49,952 nt of DNA, taken from an uncultured Alphaproteobacteria bacterium. Its GTDB lineage: Bacteria > Pseudomonadota > Alphaproteobacteria > Rs-D84. Within the stretch, counting starts at the first letter, position 1, and every line of letters starts with the position of its first letter. The notes beneath the pieces are model-generated. The model did no database searches and was not told the DNA's origin. It worked only from the letters and a program-made list of their open reading frames with translations. Position numbers and translations under genes: made by a program. Of the stretch, positions 1-8,227 are shown in pieces. The DNA lies in assembly GCA_944389525.1 (NCBI GenBank), contig CALXMR010000002.1:119259-169210 (forward strand), given 5' to 3'.

Positions 1-61
1 CCTTGTCAATTCTTGACAAAATATTAGTCAATTTTAAAGAATATGGCAAGCAGAAAATGAT

Positions 62-1621
62 TTACAGCGGCATATCATCAGGTATATCATCTGTATCAAT
101 CTGTGTTGGTTCAAAATCTTCATCGCCAATTTGCGATGGTTGCATCGGGGTCGGTGAATTAAATTCATTGCCACCGCGTGCATCGATTTCATCCAGATTA
201 TCAAACAGACTGTAATCGCCAAAGAACGCCAAATGCACGGTTTCTGGCCGGCCGTGACGATTTTTGCCGATTATAACATCGGCCTTGCCGCGGGCGCGTT
301 CCAGACGCTTTTGATAACTTTCGATAATTTTTTCATTTGCGTTCCCAGAAATTCGCTGTGACGGATCGCGATTTTCCAGATAGTATTCTTCGCGATATGT
401 GAACATAACGATGTCGGCGTCTTGTTCGATTGAACCTGATTCACGCAGGTCGGCCAACTGTGGCCGCTTGTCATCACGGCTTTCCACGCTGCGCGATAAC
501 TGGGACAGGGCGATAACGGGCACATCCAGTTCCTTGGCCAGCATTTTCAGCCCGCGCGTGATTTCGGATATTTCTTGGACACGGTTGTCATTGCGGCGTC
601 CACCTGGTGATGTCATTAATTGCAGATAGTCAATTACAATCAATGCAATCCCGCCACACTTGCGCGCCAGACGCCGTGCGCGTGTTCGTATCATTGGTAC
701 CGACATCCCGGGTGTATCATCGATATACAATGGCACTTTGCCAATTGCGGCCGAATATTGTGACATTTTCAAAAAGTCTTCATCCGTCAGCGACCCTTCG
801 CGCATGGCAGATGCAGGTATCTTTGATTGAGACGACAACACACGCGCCGCCAATTGCGATGACGACATTTCCAGACTGAAAAACGCGACTGCGCCTTTGT
901 ACTGCTCGTTCGCGCGCCCGTACAGAATTGCATTTGCGGCATTAAACGCAATATTCATTGCCAGTGTTGTTTTTCCCATTGCAGGACGACCGGCAATGAT
1001 AATCAAATCAGAATGATGTAAACCGCTGATTGATTTATCCAACGCGTTCAATCCTGTGGTCAGGCCAGATAATTTGCCATCTGCCTTGTATGCGATTTCC
1101 GCCTCTTGCAGGGCACTTTGCAGTGCGGTTGCAATTGACGATACTTCGCGTTCAGAAACACCACTGGACGCCATTTCAAACAGTTTTTGTTCGGCGGTTT
1201 CAATCTGGGCACTGACCGGATTGTCCAGGTCTTCGACAAATGCGGCATCTGTGATTGATTGCCCCAGATTAATTAATTCGCGCCGCATTGCGTTTTCATA
1301 AACGATGCGACCGTATTGTTCGACATTAACAACGGTTGCACCGGCACCAGCCAGCTGTGTTAAATAATCAACACCACCGACAGATTCCAGTGTGCCTTGC
1401 TGGTCCAGATAATTTTTTGCCGTGATAATATCGAATGGAATTCCGGCGGCAAATTGGCGTTCGGCCAGGCGATATATTTCTTGGTGTGCCGGATGTGAAA
1501 AATGTTCTGGTTTTAAAAATTCGGACACCCGTTCCAACGCGCGGTTATTCATCAGCACCGCCGCCAAGACGGCCTGTTCCGCTTCTAGATTTGTTGGTAA
1601 TGTTTTCGGGGTAAAATCCAT
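62..1621 (-). CDS. dnaB: Replicative DNA helicase DnaB
   Basis: Hexameric helicase that unwinds DNA at the replication fork. The 519-aa product begins MDFTPKTLPTNLEAEQ, the typical DnaB N-terminus, followed by the N-terminal all-alpha domain. A RecA-like ATPase core has Walker A GRPAMGKTT near residue 215 and Walker B IVIDYLQLM near 327, and ends with the DnaB-type arginine-rich and KNRHG motifs. The reading frame stays open to 1882, but the extra 87 residues are unlike DnaB and lie antisense to the terminase gene, so I place the start at 1621. No strong Shine-Dalgarno is visible. The start codon shares two bases with the divergent terminase start (CATG at 1619-1622). Acidic C-terminal tail. 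Family assignment is secure. Confidence 0.95.
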   Translation of the reverse strand: MDFTPKTLPTNLEAEQAVLAAVLMNNRALERVSEFLKPEHFSHPAHQEIYRLAERQFAAGIPFDIITAKNYLDQQGTLESVGGVDYLTQLAGAGATVVNVEQYGRIVYENAMRRELINLGQSITDAAFVEDLDNPVSAQIETAEQKLFEMASSGVSEREVSSIATALQSALQEAEIAYKADGKLSGLTTGLNALDKSISGLHHSDLIIIAGRPAMGKTTLAMNIAFNAANAILYGRANEQYKGAVAFFSLEMSSSQLAARVLSSQSKIPASAMREGSLTDEDFLKMSQYSAAIGKVPLYIDDTPGMSVPMIRTRARRLARKCGGIALIVIDYLQLMTSPGGRRNDNRVQEISEITRGLKMLAKELDVPVIALSQLSRSVESRDDKRPQLADLRESGSIEQDADIVMFTYREEYYLENRDPSQRISGNANEKIIESYQKRLERARGKADVIIGKNRHGRPETVHLAFFGDYSLFDNLDEIDARGGNEFNSPTPMQPSQIGDEDFEPTQIDTDDIPDDMPL

Positions 1622-2468
1622 GTCAGATATGGTATCTAAAAATTTTAGTTTTTCAACGCCTTTTTTGCGCGGGTATCGCGAATTAAAAATACCGGTGATT
1701 TCTGGGGATGGCACGCCGGTGTGGCCAGAATTATTCCCAATTTCGCGCATTGATGAAATGCGACGCGCCGTGGGCGCACGATATTTTTCCGCGCAAATGA
1801 TGCTGGAATTCGTTGCGCCCGAACGCGCGCGCCTGGACCCGGATGCATTGCACCTGTATGACGATGCGTTCGATGTGCGCACTGCGCGTATTGGTGAATA
1901 TCTGGTGACAGGTGCTGTGGCATATTGGGACCCATCAACCGGGCGCCAGAAATCAGATGCCAGTGTATGCGTGCTGGTCTATCGTGATGACAACAACCGG
2001 CATCTGTTTATTCATGACGCAGTGTATTTGACTGTTTCGGACAGTGAATTGCACCCACTGGCGCGCCAGTGTGAAATGGTTTTGGAATTTTTATTGCGCC
2101 ATGGACTGCATCGGGTATGCATTGAAACAAATGGCATCGGCAACGCATTGCCAGAAATAATGCGCGATGTTGCGCGGCGACAAAATATTTCGGTCAATAT
2201 TCAAAACATTGCAAATCATACAAAGAAAGAAACCAGAATCCTGGACGCAATTGAACCCGTGCTGACCACAGGTCGACTGCATGCACATCGGCGTATCCAG
2301 TCAACACCACTGATTGCAGAAATGTTGGGTTGGTCGCCATTGGGTGGGGTGGGGCACGATGACGGACTGGACGCGGTTGCCGGCGCGATATGCGCGACGC
2401 CTGTGCCGGTGCGACCACTGGGTCAAATCATTCGACCATTTACGGCAAACACAGAATTTAAAATCTAA
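1620..2468 (+). CDS. Phage terminase large subunit, nuclease domain only (truncated or domesticated)
   Basis: From residue about 10 the protein matches the C-terminal part of phage large terminases: the PVWPELFP linker, RRAVGARYFSAQM, then an RNase H-like nuclease fold with acidic residues (VAYWDPSTG, CIETNGIGN, GHDDGLDAVAGA). The whole N-terminal packaging ATPase, usually about 220-250 residues with Walker motifs, is missing. The open frame extends back to 1422, but that stretch is antisense dnaB and has no ATPase features. The ATG at 1620 overlaps the dnaB start on the other strand, so the junction looks like a deletion or insertion scar. The portal gene follows after an 18-bp gap, as in phage head modules. 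It is either a decaying remnant or a separately used nuclease subunit. Confidence 0.75.
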   Translation: MSDMVSKNFSFSTPFLRGYRELKIPVISGDGTPVWPELFPISRIDEMRRAVGARYFSAQMMLEFVAPERARLDPDALHLYDDAFDVRTARIGEYLVTGAVAYWDPSTGRQKSDASVCVLVYRDDNNRHLFIHDAVYLTVSDSELHPLARQCEMVLEFLLRHGLHRVCIETNGIGNALPEIMRDVARRQNISVNIQNIANHTKKETRILDAIEPVLTTGRLHAHRRIQSTPLIAEMLGWSPLGGVGHDDGLDAVAGAICATPVPVRPLGQIIRPFTANTEFKI

Positions 2469-2486
2469 CCATATGGAGGAAAAATC

Positions 2487-3710
2487 ATGCACAAGAATTT
2501 ACAACAAATGTATCGGCGCGCACTGGATTTACGTGCGCCATGGATAAATCGTTGGGATTGCGCCATGCGCTATACCATGCCAACCGCAGACGATGACGCC
2601 GCCATGATGTTTGATGCGACTGCCGCGGACGCCGCAGATAATCTGGCGGCGTCAATTTATTCATTACTGACACCCCCAGAATCACTGTGGATTTCATTGG
2701 TTCCCGAAAGTGCCGCGTCCCCCGATGCAACCGCGGCAACAATGGCATTGCGGGCAAACCTGAACGATTCTAATTTTTATACAACAATTCACCAGTGCTA
2801 TATGGACTTGATAATTCTGGGTACGGCGTGTCTGTTTATGGCTGAAAACCCGATTGGTTCGGCGTCCGCATTTTCATTCACGGCGATTCCGATGCGCGAC
2901 ATTGCGGTTTTAAATGGCGCCGTATTTCATATGGCAACGATGCCGGCGCGTGAAGTGATGGAAAAGTATCCATCTTGGACGCCACCGTCAAATTTGCGCG
3001 ATGCGATAAAGAACGACCCAGAAACACCATTGCGATTGGTACAAAGCCTGGTGGGTACAGAATTTACCGCATGGTTGGATGTTGGCGGTGATATAGAAAA
3101 CAATATCGTGTCAACCGGCAAATTTGAAACGAACCCGTACATCATATTCCGCTGGGCGGTTGCCAGTGGCGAACAGTACGGTCGTGGACCGGTCTTGCGT
3201 GCATTGCCAGATATAAAAACCGCGAACAAGGTTGTTGAACTGGTGCTGAAAAACGCAACTATTGCGGTTTCTGGCATATGGCAGGCGGATGATGATGGGG
3301 TTATAAATCTGTCGAATATAAATCTGACCCCGGGGGCAATAATACCAAAGGCGGTCGGTTCGTCTGGTTTGACCCCGCTGGCATCTGGGGCGAATTTTGA
3401 TGTGTCCCAGATTGTACTGAAAGATTTGCGTGAACGGATTCGTCACGCGCTGTTGGCGGACAGACTTGGGCTGCTTAGTGAAAAAGAAATGACCGCAACT
3501 GAAATCATGGCGCGTAATGCCGATATGATGCGGATTCTGGGGGCGACATATGGGCGTCTGTTGCACGAATTTATTCGCCCACTGGTGGAACGCGGGTTGC
3601 AAATATTGGCGCGCCGTGGGGTGATTGATAAAATATCGCTGCACAGCGATGCAGAATTAAAATACATTGCGCCAATTGCACAGATGGCAATCGAAGAAAC
3701 TGTATTGTAA
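2487..3710 (+). CDS. Podovirus-type portal (head-to-tail connector) protein
   Basis: The 407-aa protein has the opening of T7/P22-like head-tail connector proteins (YRRALDLRAPWINRWDCAMRYTMP, given here in parts: YRRALDLR, RWDCAMRYTMP). The family also shows a conserved segment in which a DNA-channel ring subunit recovers its host-packaging role, seen here as GPVLRALPDIKTANKVVE and ATEIMARNADMMRILG. It would form the dodecameric ring at the capsid vertex through which DNA is packaged. A strong GGAGG sits upstream of the ATG at 2487. Portal proteins of this class are usually 500-550 aa, so this one is short. It follows the terminase nuclease gene and precedes a Bbp19-like gene, matching BPP-1-type head modules. 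Composition resembles the host, suggesting long residence. Confidence 0.8.
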   Translation: MHKNLQQMYRRALDLRAPWINRWDCAMRYTMPTADDDAAMMFDATAADAADNLAASIYSLLTPPESLWISLVPESAASPDATAATMALRANLNDSNFYTTIHQCYMDLIILGTACLFMAENPIGSASAFSFTAIPMRDIAVLNGAVFHMATMPAREVMEKYPSWTPPSNLRDAIKNDPETPLRLVQSLVGTEFTAWLDVGGDIENNIVSTGKFETNPYIIFRWAVASGEQYGRGPVLRALPDIKTANKVVELVLKNATIAVSGIWQADDDGVINLSNINLTPGAIIPKAVGSSGLTPLASGANFDVSQIVLKDLRERIRHALLADRLGLLSEKEMTATEIMARNADMMRILGATYGRLLHEFIRPLVERGLQILARRGVIDKISLHSDAELKYIAPIAQMAIEETVL

Positions 3711-3727
3711 AACACAGGGGGTAATTC

Positions 3728-3919
3728 ATGAAAGAACTTGAACAAAATTATGCGCGAACATTTTCAACATCCGCCGGGGCGATGGTGCTGAAACATTTGC
3801 GCCGAATAACAGTAGAACGGGTATTGGGGCCAGACGCCACCGATGCGCAACTGCGCGGACTGGAAGCCCAACGCGCCCTGGTTCACCAGATTGAAAGCAT
3901 GATTGAACGGGGTAAGTAA
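3728..3919 (+). CDS. Bbp19-like small phage protein
   Basis: A 63-aa protein with the pattern ARTFSTSAGAMVLKHLRRIT followed by a conserved helix (RGLEAQRALVHQIESMI), as in the Bbp19 family of Bordetella phage BPP-1 and relatives. Its role is not established; it is usually encoded just after the portal protein, as here. A GGGGG Shine-Dalgarno precedes the ATG. It sits 17 bp after the portal stop and is followed almost directly by the next gene, so the three genes read as one transcriptional unit. Its retention with normal codon use argues against simple decay of the cluster. Confidence 0.65.
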   Translation: MKELEQNYARTFSTSAGAMVLKHLRRITVERVLGPDATDAQLRGLEAQRALVHQIESMIERGK

Positions 3920-3920
3920 G

Positions 3921-4181
3921 ATGACAACACAAACCAGTGCGGCAATGGGGATACTGGATTTTTTGCGTAACAGTTGGTTTCTGATTGCATTTATCGCCGG
4001 CATGATATACTGGGTCGCGCGCCAAGATTCATCGTTGGCAGAATTGGACCGCACGGATCACCGCCTGACGGCACTAGAAAACCGCACAACAATCTTGGAA
4101 ACCGGCATCGGGCAATTACAGATAAAAATCGACACAATTCGCGAAGATGTCGCCTTGATAAAAACCGCCGTGATACAATAA
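3921..4181 (+). CDS. Small single-span membrane protein with coiled coil (phage-module associated)
   Basis: 86 aa starting MTTQTSAAMG (ATG at 3921, GGGG upstream inside the previous gene's end). One membrane segment at about residues 17-34 (WFLIAFIAGMIYWVA) is followed by a regular heptad helix (LDRTDHRLTALENRTTILE, then IGQLQIKIDTIREDVALIK). This architecture resembles small phage membrane accessory proteins (holin- or spanin-like) that accompany head genes, but no specific family was recognised. It lies 1 bp after the Bbp19-like gene, so it is probably co-translated with it. Function unknown. Confidence 0.6.
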   Translation: MTTQTSAAMGILDFLRNSWFLIAFIAGMIYWVARQDSSLAELDRTDHRLTALENRTTILETGIGQLQIKIDTIREDVALIKTAVIQ

Positions 4182-4229
4182 AAAACAGAATATTGTTCCA
4201 CAACAATCGCATTAACATCACACACCTCT

Positions 4230-4297
4230 GTCATTGCGAGTGAAACGAAGCAATCCAGTCAATTATGCGCGCACGCGAATGCCCCCCGCAATGACAA
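4230..4297. repeat. Intergenic palindromic repeat element
   Basis: The ends are inverted: GTCATTGCGAG on the left and CCGCAATGAC on the right, with GAAGCAATCCAGT inside. This is the general form of the TCATTGCGAG...GAAGCAATCC dispersed repeats seen in many unrelated bacterial genomes. Only one copy is present in this window. It lies in the 4182-4357 gap between the phage block and the mini-lipoprotein. Confidence 0.55.
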
Positions 4298-4322
4298 AAA
4301 TGGGTGTCTGATGAGCCCGCAT

Positions 4323-4350
4323 TAAAAAACGCCCCGTTTCGGGGCGTTTT
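4323..4350 (-). terminator. Rho-independent terminator of the mini-lipoprotein gene
   Basis: The stem AACGCCCC/GGGGCGTT is followed on the minus strand by six T residues, just after the stop at 4358. It may also serve the plus-strand phage block, since the sequence is nearly symmetrical. Confidence 0.75.
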
Positions 4351-4357
4351 CCGGGGT

Positions 4358-4507
4358 TTAGCAACCGCCAGTTGCGTTGCCAATCAGTTTAGAAATAGAA
4401 ATATCCTTGTGCAGCAAGAAATCATATTCACAATTACCCTGTTTATATGTACCCATACACGCAGCCAATGTCAAAACTGCAAACAATGCCAACATAACTT
4501 TTTTCAT
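4358..4507 (-). CDS. Small lipoprotein, 49 aa
   Basis: This gene is too short for most gene callers. ATG at 4507 follows an AGGAG box. The product begins MKKVMLALFAVLTLAACMG, a classic lipoprotein signal with lipobox LAAC (Cys17), leaving a mature peptide of about 33 residues that ends NATGGC. A terminator directly follows. It resembles the 48-aa lipoprotein at 10646-10792 in design (same MKKV start, same lipobox position) but not in the mature part. Likely an outer- or inner-membrane anchored peptide of unknown role. Confidence 0.75.
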   Translation of the reverse strand: MKKVMLALFAVLTLAACMGTYKQGNCEYDFLLHKDISISKLIGNATGGC

Positions 4508-4576
4508 ATTATTCTCCTTTTGCTTGAAAAAACTACATGCTGATTATACATGAAAACACCAGATATGCAAGTCGCA

Positions 4577-4918
4577 TTATATCACGCCCCGAATCCATCG
4601 GATTTTATGTGGCATAACAACGATTGCGTCAAACCGTGCATCACCCGTCCAGTGCGTTCGCGCAATATATGTTTCTGCTGCCCGGCGCAGACGCATTGCC
4701 TGGGATTTAGTAATTGCACATATTCCGGTGGTTATGTCTGGACGATATTTAACCTCTACAAACACCATCAAATCCCCACGCCGTGCGATAATGTCAATTT
4801 CTGCGCGTCCAGTATTACGCCCGGTCATGTACCGGGATTTTACAATACGAAATCCATGCAGACGCAAATACATCCGCGCAATAAATTCCGAAACCAGACC
4901 TGTTTTATAAGAATTCAT
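4577..4918 (-). CDS. yraN: UPF0102 family protein (YraN-like nuclease fold)
   Basis: 113 aa starting MNSYKTGLVSEFIARMYL. The UPF0102 pattern is complete: G..AE..A..YL...G (GLVSEFIARMYLRLHGF), the nuclease-like core AEIDIIARRGDLMVFVEVKYR, and a helix rich in Arg ahead of RFDAIVV. These proteins have a restriction-endonuclease-like fold; their role is uncertain and has been linked to DNA processing. An upstream TTG at 4957 would add 13 residues (MFEYINLLYNGSG) that are not conserved in the family, so I chose the ATG at 4918. Confidence 0.88.
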   Translation of the reverse strand: MNSYKTGLVSEFIARMYLRLHGFRIVKSRYMTGRNTGRAEIDIIARRGDLMVFVEVKYRPDITTGICAITKSQAMRLRRAAETYIARTHWTGDARFDAIVVMPHKIRWIRGVI

Positions 4919-4948
4919 TCCAGAACCATTATATAACAGGTTTATATA

Positions 4949-4966
4949 TTCAAACAATCAGAAAAC
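4949..4966 (+). repeat. 18-bp direct repeat, left copy
   Basis: TTCAAACAATCAGAAAAC occurs here and again at 8104-8121 in the same orientation. The two copies bracket the tail-fibre-like gene and the AT-rich glycosyltransferase pair. Confidence 0.6.
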
Positions 4967-5002
4967 TGGGCAAATAAAATAGAAAAATAAAGGAGGCTCC
5001 CT

Positions 5003-5491
5003 TTGTCCAGACAAATACAAATTCGCCGCGGCAGTGCCACGGAACACGCCACATTTACCGGCGCGATTGGTGAAATAACAATGGATACAACAAACAAAAC
5101 ATTGCGCGTTCATGATGGCGAAACCGCCGGTGGTACAATACTGGCACGGCAAAACGAATTACCACCCGCCAGCGCCGATTATGTAATCGAAACCCAAATA
5201 CCAACCGCAGAAAATAATTACACATGGTATCGAAAATATAAATCCGGCTGGGTCGAGCAGGGCGGTCGCACCACCAGCCAGACAATAACATTCCCAATAA
5301 CAATGCAGACAGTAAACTATGCAATCAGCCTGTGTGGGGAATGCCAGACAACAAATAATAATATAACTGTTCTGGGTGTTCGTAATATAACGACAACCGG
5401 ATTCACAGTCCAGGGCAATATTGTTAATAATGCCAGCCAATCCAGCGGTTCCAACACCAGCAGAAAATATTGGCGCATTTCAGGAATTTAA
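5003..5491 (+). CDS. Phage tail-fibre-like protein with Mtd-type N-terminal domain
   Basis: 162 aa, starting at a TTG that is preceded at ideal distance by AGGAGG (4991-4996). The N-terminus QIQIRRGSATEHATF, then GEITMDTTNKTLRVHDGETAGG, is the small adaptor domain found at the N-terminus of phage tail fibres and of the major tropism determinant of BPP-1-like phages. The remaining 100 residues look like a beta-rich receptor-binding tip with repeated NITTTGFTV-type strands. A paralogue with the same first 45 residues lies at 19565-20146. A terminator follows the stop. It may belong functionally with the terminase-portal block upstream. Confidence 0.65.
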   Translation: MSRQIQIRRGSATEHATFTGAIGEITMDTTNKTLRVHDGETAGGTILARQNELPPASADYVIETQIPTAENNYTWYRKYKSGWVEQGGRTTSQTITFPITMQTVNYAISLCGECQTTNNNITVLGVRNITTTGFTVQGNIVNNASQSSGSNTSRKYWRISGI

Positions 5492-5495
5492 TAGA

Positions 5496-5525
5496 ACCCG
5501 CGTTTTTACGCGGGGCATTTTTTTA
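5496..5525 (+). terminator. Rho-independent terminator of the tail-fibre-like gene
   Basis: The stem CCCGCG/CGCGGG with loop TTTTTA is followed by GCATTTTTTT. It overlaps the 3' end of the convergent glycosyltransferase gene. Confidence 0.8.
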
Positions 5526-7161
5526 ATAAATATTTGTTATTTTGTAAATAAAATATAAACATATCAATAATTTGAATTATGCGCCGTAAATCTATATCTG
5601 TTTCCTTTATTGCGGAACAAAAATCAATAATAATATTTGTATTGCGTAATTTTGTATACAAATTAATTTCATCAGAAATTTTTTCATTATTACAATTGTC
5701 ATACCAACATGGAAAATTTGTTTCGCTGTCATGTGTTGTCAGTGTTTTTAACGGTGGACGCGAAAAATAGCTGATATGAATTCCGCATAATGGTCGAAAT
5801 TGTTGTGTTTTTTCATTTGGGATTTTATATCCTTTATTTTTCATCAGCATATATAAAATATGTTCATCATTATCTGATTTTATATTTATATGTCGCATAT
5901 CTTGTGGATACATTTTATCATATTCTATAAAATGCAACCCAGATAATTTGTATTGTCCAATTCTTTTAATATTTGAAAAATCTAACTTATTTTCGTCTAT
6001 ATTTTTTATATGTGTTTTGTATATATCGTGTAATATCAATATATCGATATCACCAATATAAATATATTTCGCACGATTTTGCGGTTGTGAAATAAATCGT
6101 ACTGTCCCAGCCGGTATATTTAATAACTTTCTGTTAATTTGCGTAAATTTCACCCGTGTGCCAAAGTTTTTTTGGTAAAAATCGATTAAATGTTGATATT
6201 TTAATTTAAAGTTATGTAGGTTATCTAATGCTATTTCAACAATTGTGTCATTATTTGATGCCATAACCCATATTGGATACAAAATTGCAAAGTCATAATA
6301 TTTTTTATTTGCGTATGTATAAACCAGCAAGCGGGAAATGTCGTTTGTACATTCATTCGTTTTTAGTGTTTCATGCATTTGTACATATTTTTTCATAAAA
6401 TGTGTACGATTGTGTTTATTCGGTATAAACCAGCTGATAATTTTCCCGATATAATATGGATATTTAAATTTTTTTATTTTATCTTGATTATGACTATCAA
6501 TATACACAAATGTGAAGTCCCCACATGTTCTATGCATACCTGGAATTGTATACATCGGTGTTATATTTATTCCATATTTCCACGCAACGAAGTCAAAAGA
6601 TAATTGATCGCGTTTAGAATATTTAGAAATCATATTCCACCATTCATCAGACATCGCAGACATTTTATTATGGTTCCTAAATAATATCCCCGTTTCATGC
6701 AATCCATTGTTTCTGGGGTATTTTTGTGATTGTATAAATTTCATTTCACGATTAACAATTCGTGGCGAATCTATACAAAGGCTTTTAACAGCATCTGCTT
6801 CGTCATAAATACATTTTTTATTTGGATGTAATGGCACCGCAATATCAATATTTTCATTAATATATTTCTGGCATTTTTTGAAAATATTTGAATTATTAAC
6901 AGATATGTTTGCATCAATCCATAAACTGTATTGATATTCTGGAAATAAAATATGTGGATTAACTTTGTGCCATCTTGCATTACGCACATTATCCAGTTTA
7001 CTAAATTCTAATTTTCGTATTGTCCAATGGTAAATTTTCCCTAAATTAATCAATTCGGCGTTATCGGTAAATAATATATAATCCCATGTTTTATCCAGAT
7101 ATTTATATTCTGGGACATTATCATACCCACCAGTAATGCAAGAATATACAACTTTCTTCAT
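5506..7161 (-). CDS. DUF616-type glycosyltransferase fused to a second GT-like domain
   Basis: 551 aa. The N-terminal 240 residues match DUF616 (TOD1/MUCI70-type glycosyltransferases): YSCITGGYDNVPEY, YILFTDN, RNARWHKVNPH, LWIDANI, and the late GLHETGILFR. The C-terminal half (about 275-551) starts a new fold, FAILYPIWVMASNN, with a D-x-D motif in YIGDIDILIL. That looks like a second nucleotide-sugar transferase domain. Probably builds a surface glycan with the adjacent RgpF-like protein (1 bp between the genes). The gene is much richer in A+T than its neighbours, which suggests horizontal transfer. Activity and sugar are unknown. Confidence 0.7.
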   Translation of the reverse strand: MKKVVYSCITGGYDNVPEYKYLDKTWDYILFTDNAELINLGKIYHWTIRKLEFSKLDNVRNARWHKVNPHILFPEYQYSLWIDANISVNNSNIFKKCQKYINENIDIAVPLHPNKKCIYDEADAVKSLCIDSPRIVNREMKFIQSQKYPRNNGLHETGILFRNHNKMSAMSDEWWNMISKYSKRDQLSFDFVAWKYGINITPMYTIPGMHRTCGDFTFVYIDSHNQDKIKKFKYPYYIGKIISWFIPNKHNRTHFMKKYVQMHETLKTNECTNDISRLLVYTYANKKYYDFAILYPIWVMASNNDTIVEIALDNLHNFKLKYQHLIDFYQKNFGTRVKFTQINRKLLNIPAGTVRFISQPQNRAKYIYIGDIDILILHDIYKTHIKNIDENKLDFSNIKRIGQYKLSGLHFIEYDKMYPQDMRHINIKSDNDEHILYMLMKNKGYKIPNEKTQQFRPLCGIHISYFSRPPLKTLTTHDSETNFPCWYDNCNNEKISDEINLYTKLRNTNIIIDFCSAIKETDIDLRRIIQIIDMFIFYLQNNKYLLKKCPA

Positions 7162-7162
7162 A

Positions 7163-8062
7163 TTAATCTTTATACCGTAAAAATTTTATTGGAATGATTT
7201 TGAATATCCACAGTCTGTATTCGCTGCCATCGCGTTTTTGTTCCCACATTAGTGTGGTAATTTTATTAAACAATTTTAATTTCCAAATTATTTTATATGG
7301 CGATTGATGTAATTCCAATCGTGTTATATTCGCCATTAATGCCCCCTGTAATTCAGGTGGCGTAATTTTCATCAGCGTTTTTATTTTGGGAATATTGCAA
7401 ACGCCTTGCTTTTTAATAAAAGGGATACTGCGAATATAACCATCATAATATAATTTTAGTCCACATATTTTAGGTTCAACGCGTCCCAATTTGATATTAT
7501 GTCCCATTAACAATTGTGATAATCCAATTTCATATTTCCATACGATTTGGTTTTTTGATTCTTGATGCGTTACGCTGTGCATGAAATTTGAAAACCATGG
7601 TTGCTGGGTAATTGGTGCAGCAATACCAACAAACCATGATTGAACATGGTCTGGGTATCCATATTGTTCATTAACTGTGCTGTGTAATCCCATCATGCCA
7701 AATGCATTACCAGCATTTTTGCGTTCCATTCGTTCCAATATTGGTTTCAGATCAAACAATGGTCCAAACACAGAATCATTTACCAGATAAATAAATTCAT
7801 AATCTTTTAACAGATTATTTTTTTCAGCATATTCATACCCGCGTTTATATGAACCAAAATCATATTCACCATGGCGTGATGCGACCGCGCTGATAACACT
7901 GGGGATTCTTTTTACTTTATCCAGTTCCGTAGAAGAAATGTCATTGTCCATTGTAAAAATAATATCCCCCAGCCCAGACAGCGCGCGCAAATAATACAAC
8001 AACGTTTCGTCTACGATTTCATCACGATCATATGATGCAAATATAAACAGTCTGTTTTTCAT
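7163..8062 (-). CDS. Rhamnan synthesis protein F (RgpF)-like glycosyltransferase
   Basis: 299 aa beginning MKNRLFIFASYDRDEIVDETLLYYL. It shows the RgpF family signature: RHGEYDFGSYKRGYEYAE, then YEFIYLVNDSVFGPLFDL, and the later VQSWFVGI segment. RgpF proteins act in assembly of rhamnose-containing surface polysaccharides. The gene precedes the DUF616-type gene in the same operon. Both are AT-rich compared with the surrounding core genes. The start is the ATG at 8062; no strong Shine-Dalgarno is obvious. Confidence 0.82.
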   Translation of the reverse strand: MKNRLFIFASYDRDEIVDETLLYYLRALSGLGDIIFTMDNDISSTELDKVKRIPSVISAVASRHGEYDFGSYKRGYEYAEKNNLLKDYEFIYLVNDSVFGPLFDLKPILERMERKNAGNAFGMMGLHSTVNEQYGYPDHVQSWFVGIAAPITQQPWFSNFMHSVTHQESKNQIVWKYEIGLSQLLMGHNIKLGRVEPKICGLKLYYDGYIRSIPFIKKQGVCNIPKIKTLMKITPPELQGALMANITRLELHQSPYKIIWKLKLFNKITTLMWEQKRDGSEYRLWIFKIIPIKFLRYKD

Positions 8063-8103
8063 GGCATAAAACCTTGTATTAAAAATCTTTGCGCGGGTGG
8101 ATG

Positions 8104-8121
8104 TTCAAACAATCAGAAAAC
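8104..8121 (+). repeat. 18-bp direct repeat, right copy
   Basis: Identical to 4949-4966. It is positioned just upstream of the RgpF-like gene. Confidence 0.6.
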
Positions 8122-8194
8122 AAATTTCCAATCCCGTGCGTTTTGGGTATGGCGCACGCATCCACCCATGTGGGAATAAACTCGGACACATATG

Positions 8195-8227
8195 GAAAAA
8201 GAAAACCGCCTGAATTTTATTGGCGGT
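8195..8227 (-). terminator. Rho-independent terminator on the minus strand
   Basis: The stem ACCGCC/GGCGGT (8205-8227) is followed on the minus strand by TTTTCTTTTT. It ends a transcript coming from the gap 8228-8475 rather than a coding region. Confidence 0.65.

Noticed and set aside
1422-1619. Extended terminase N-terminus
   Set aside because: Antisense to dnaB and without any ATPase motif.
1622-1882. Extended DnaB N-terminus of 87 residues
   Set aside because: The added part is antisense to the terminase gene and unlike DnaB; the family N-terminus begins at 1621.
4550-4936. Plus-strand open frame of 128 aa
   Set aside because: Antisense shadow of the clear UPF0102 gene.
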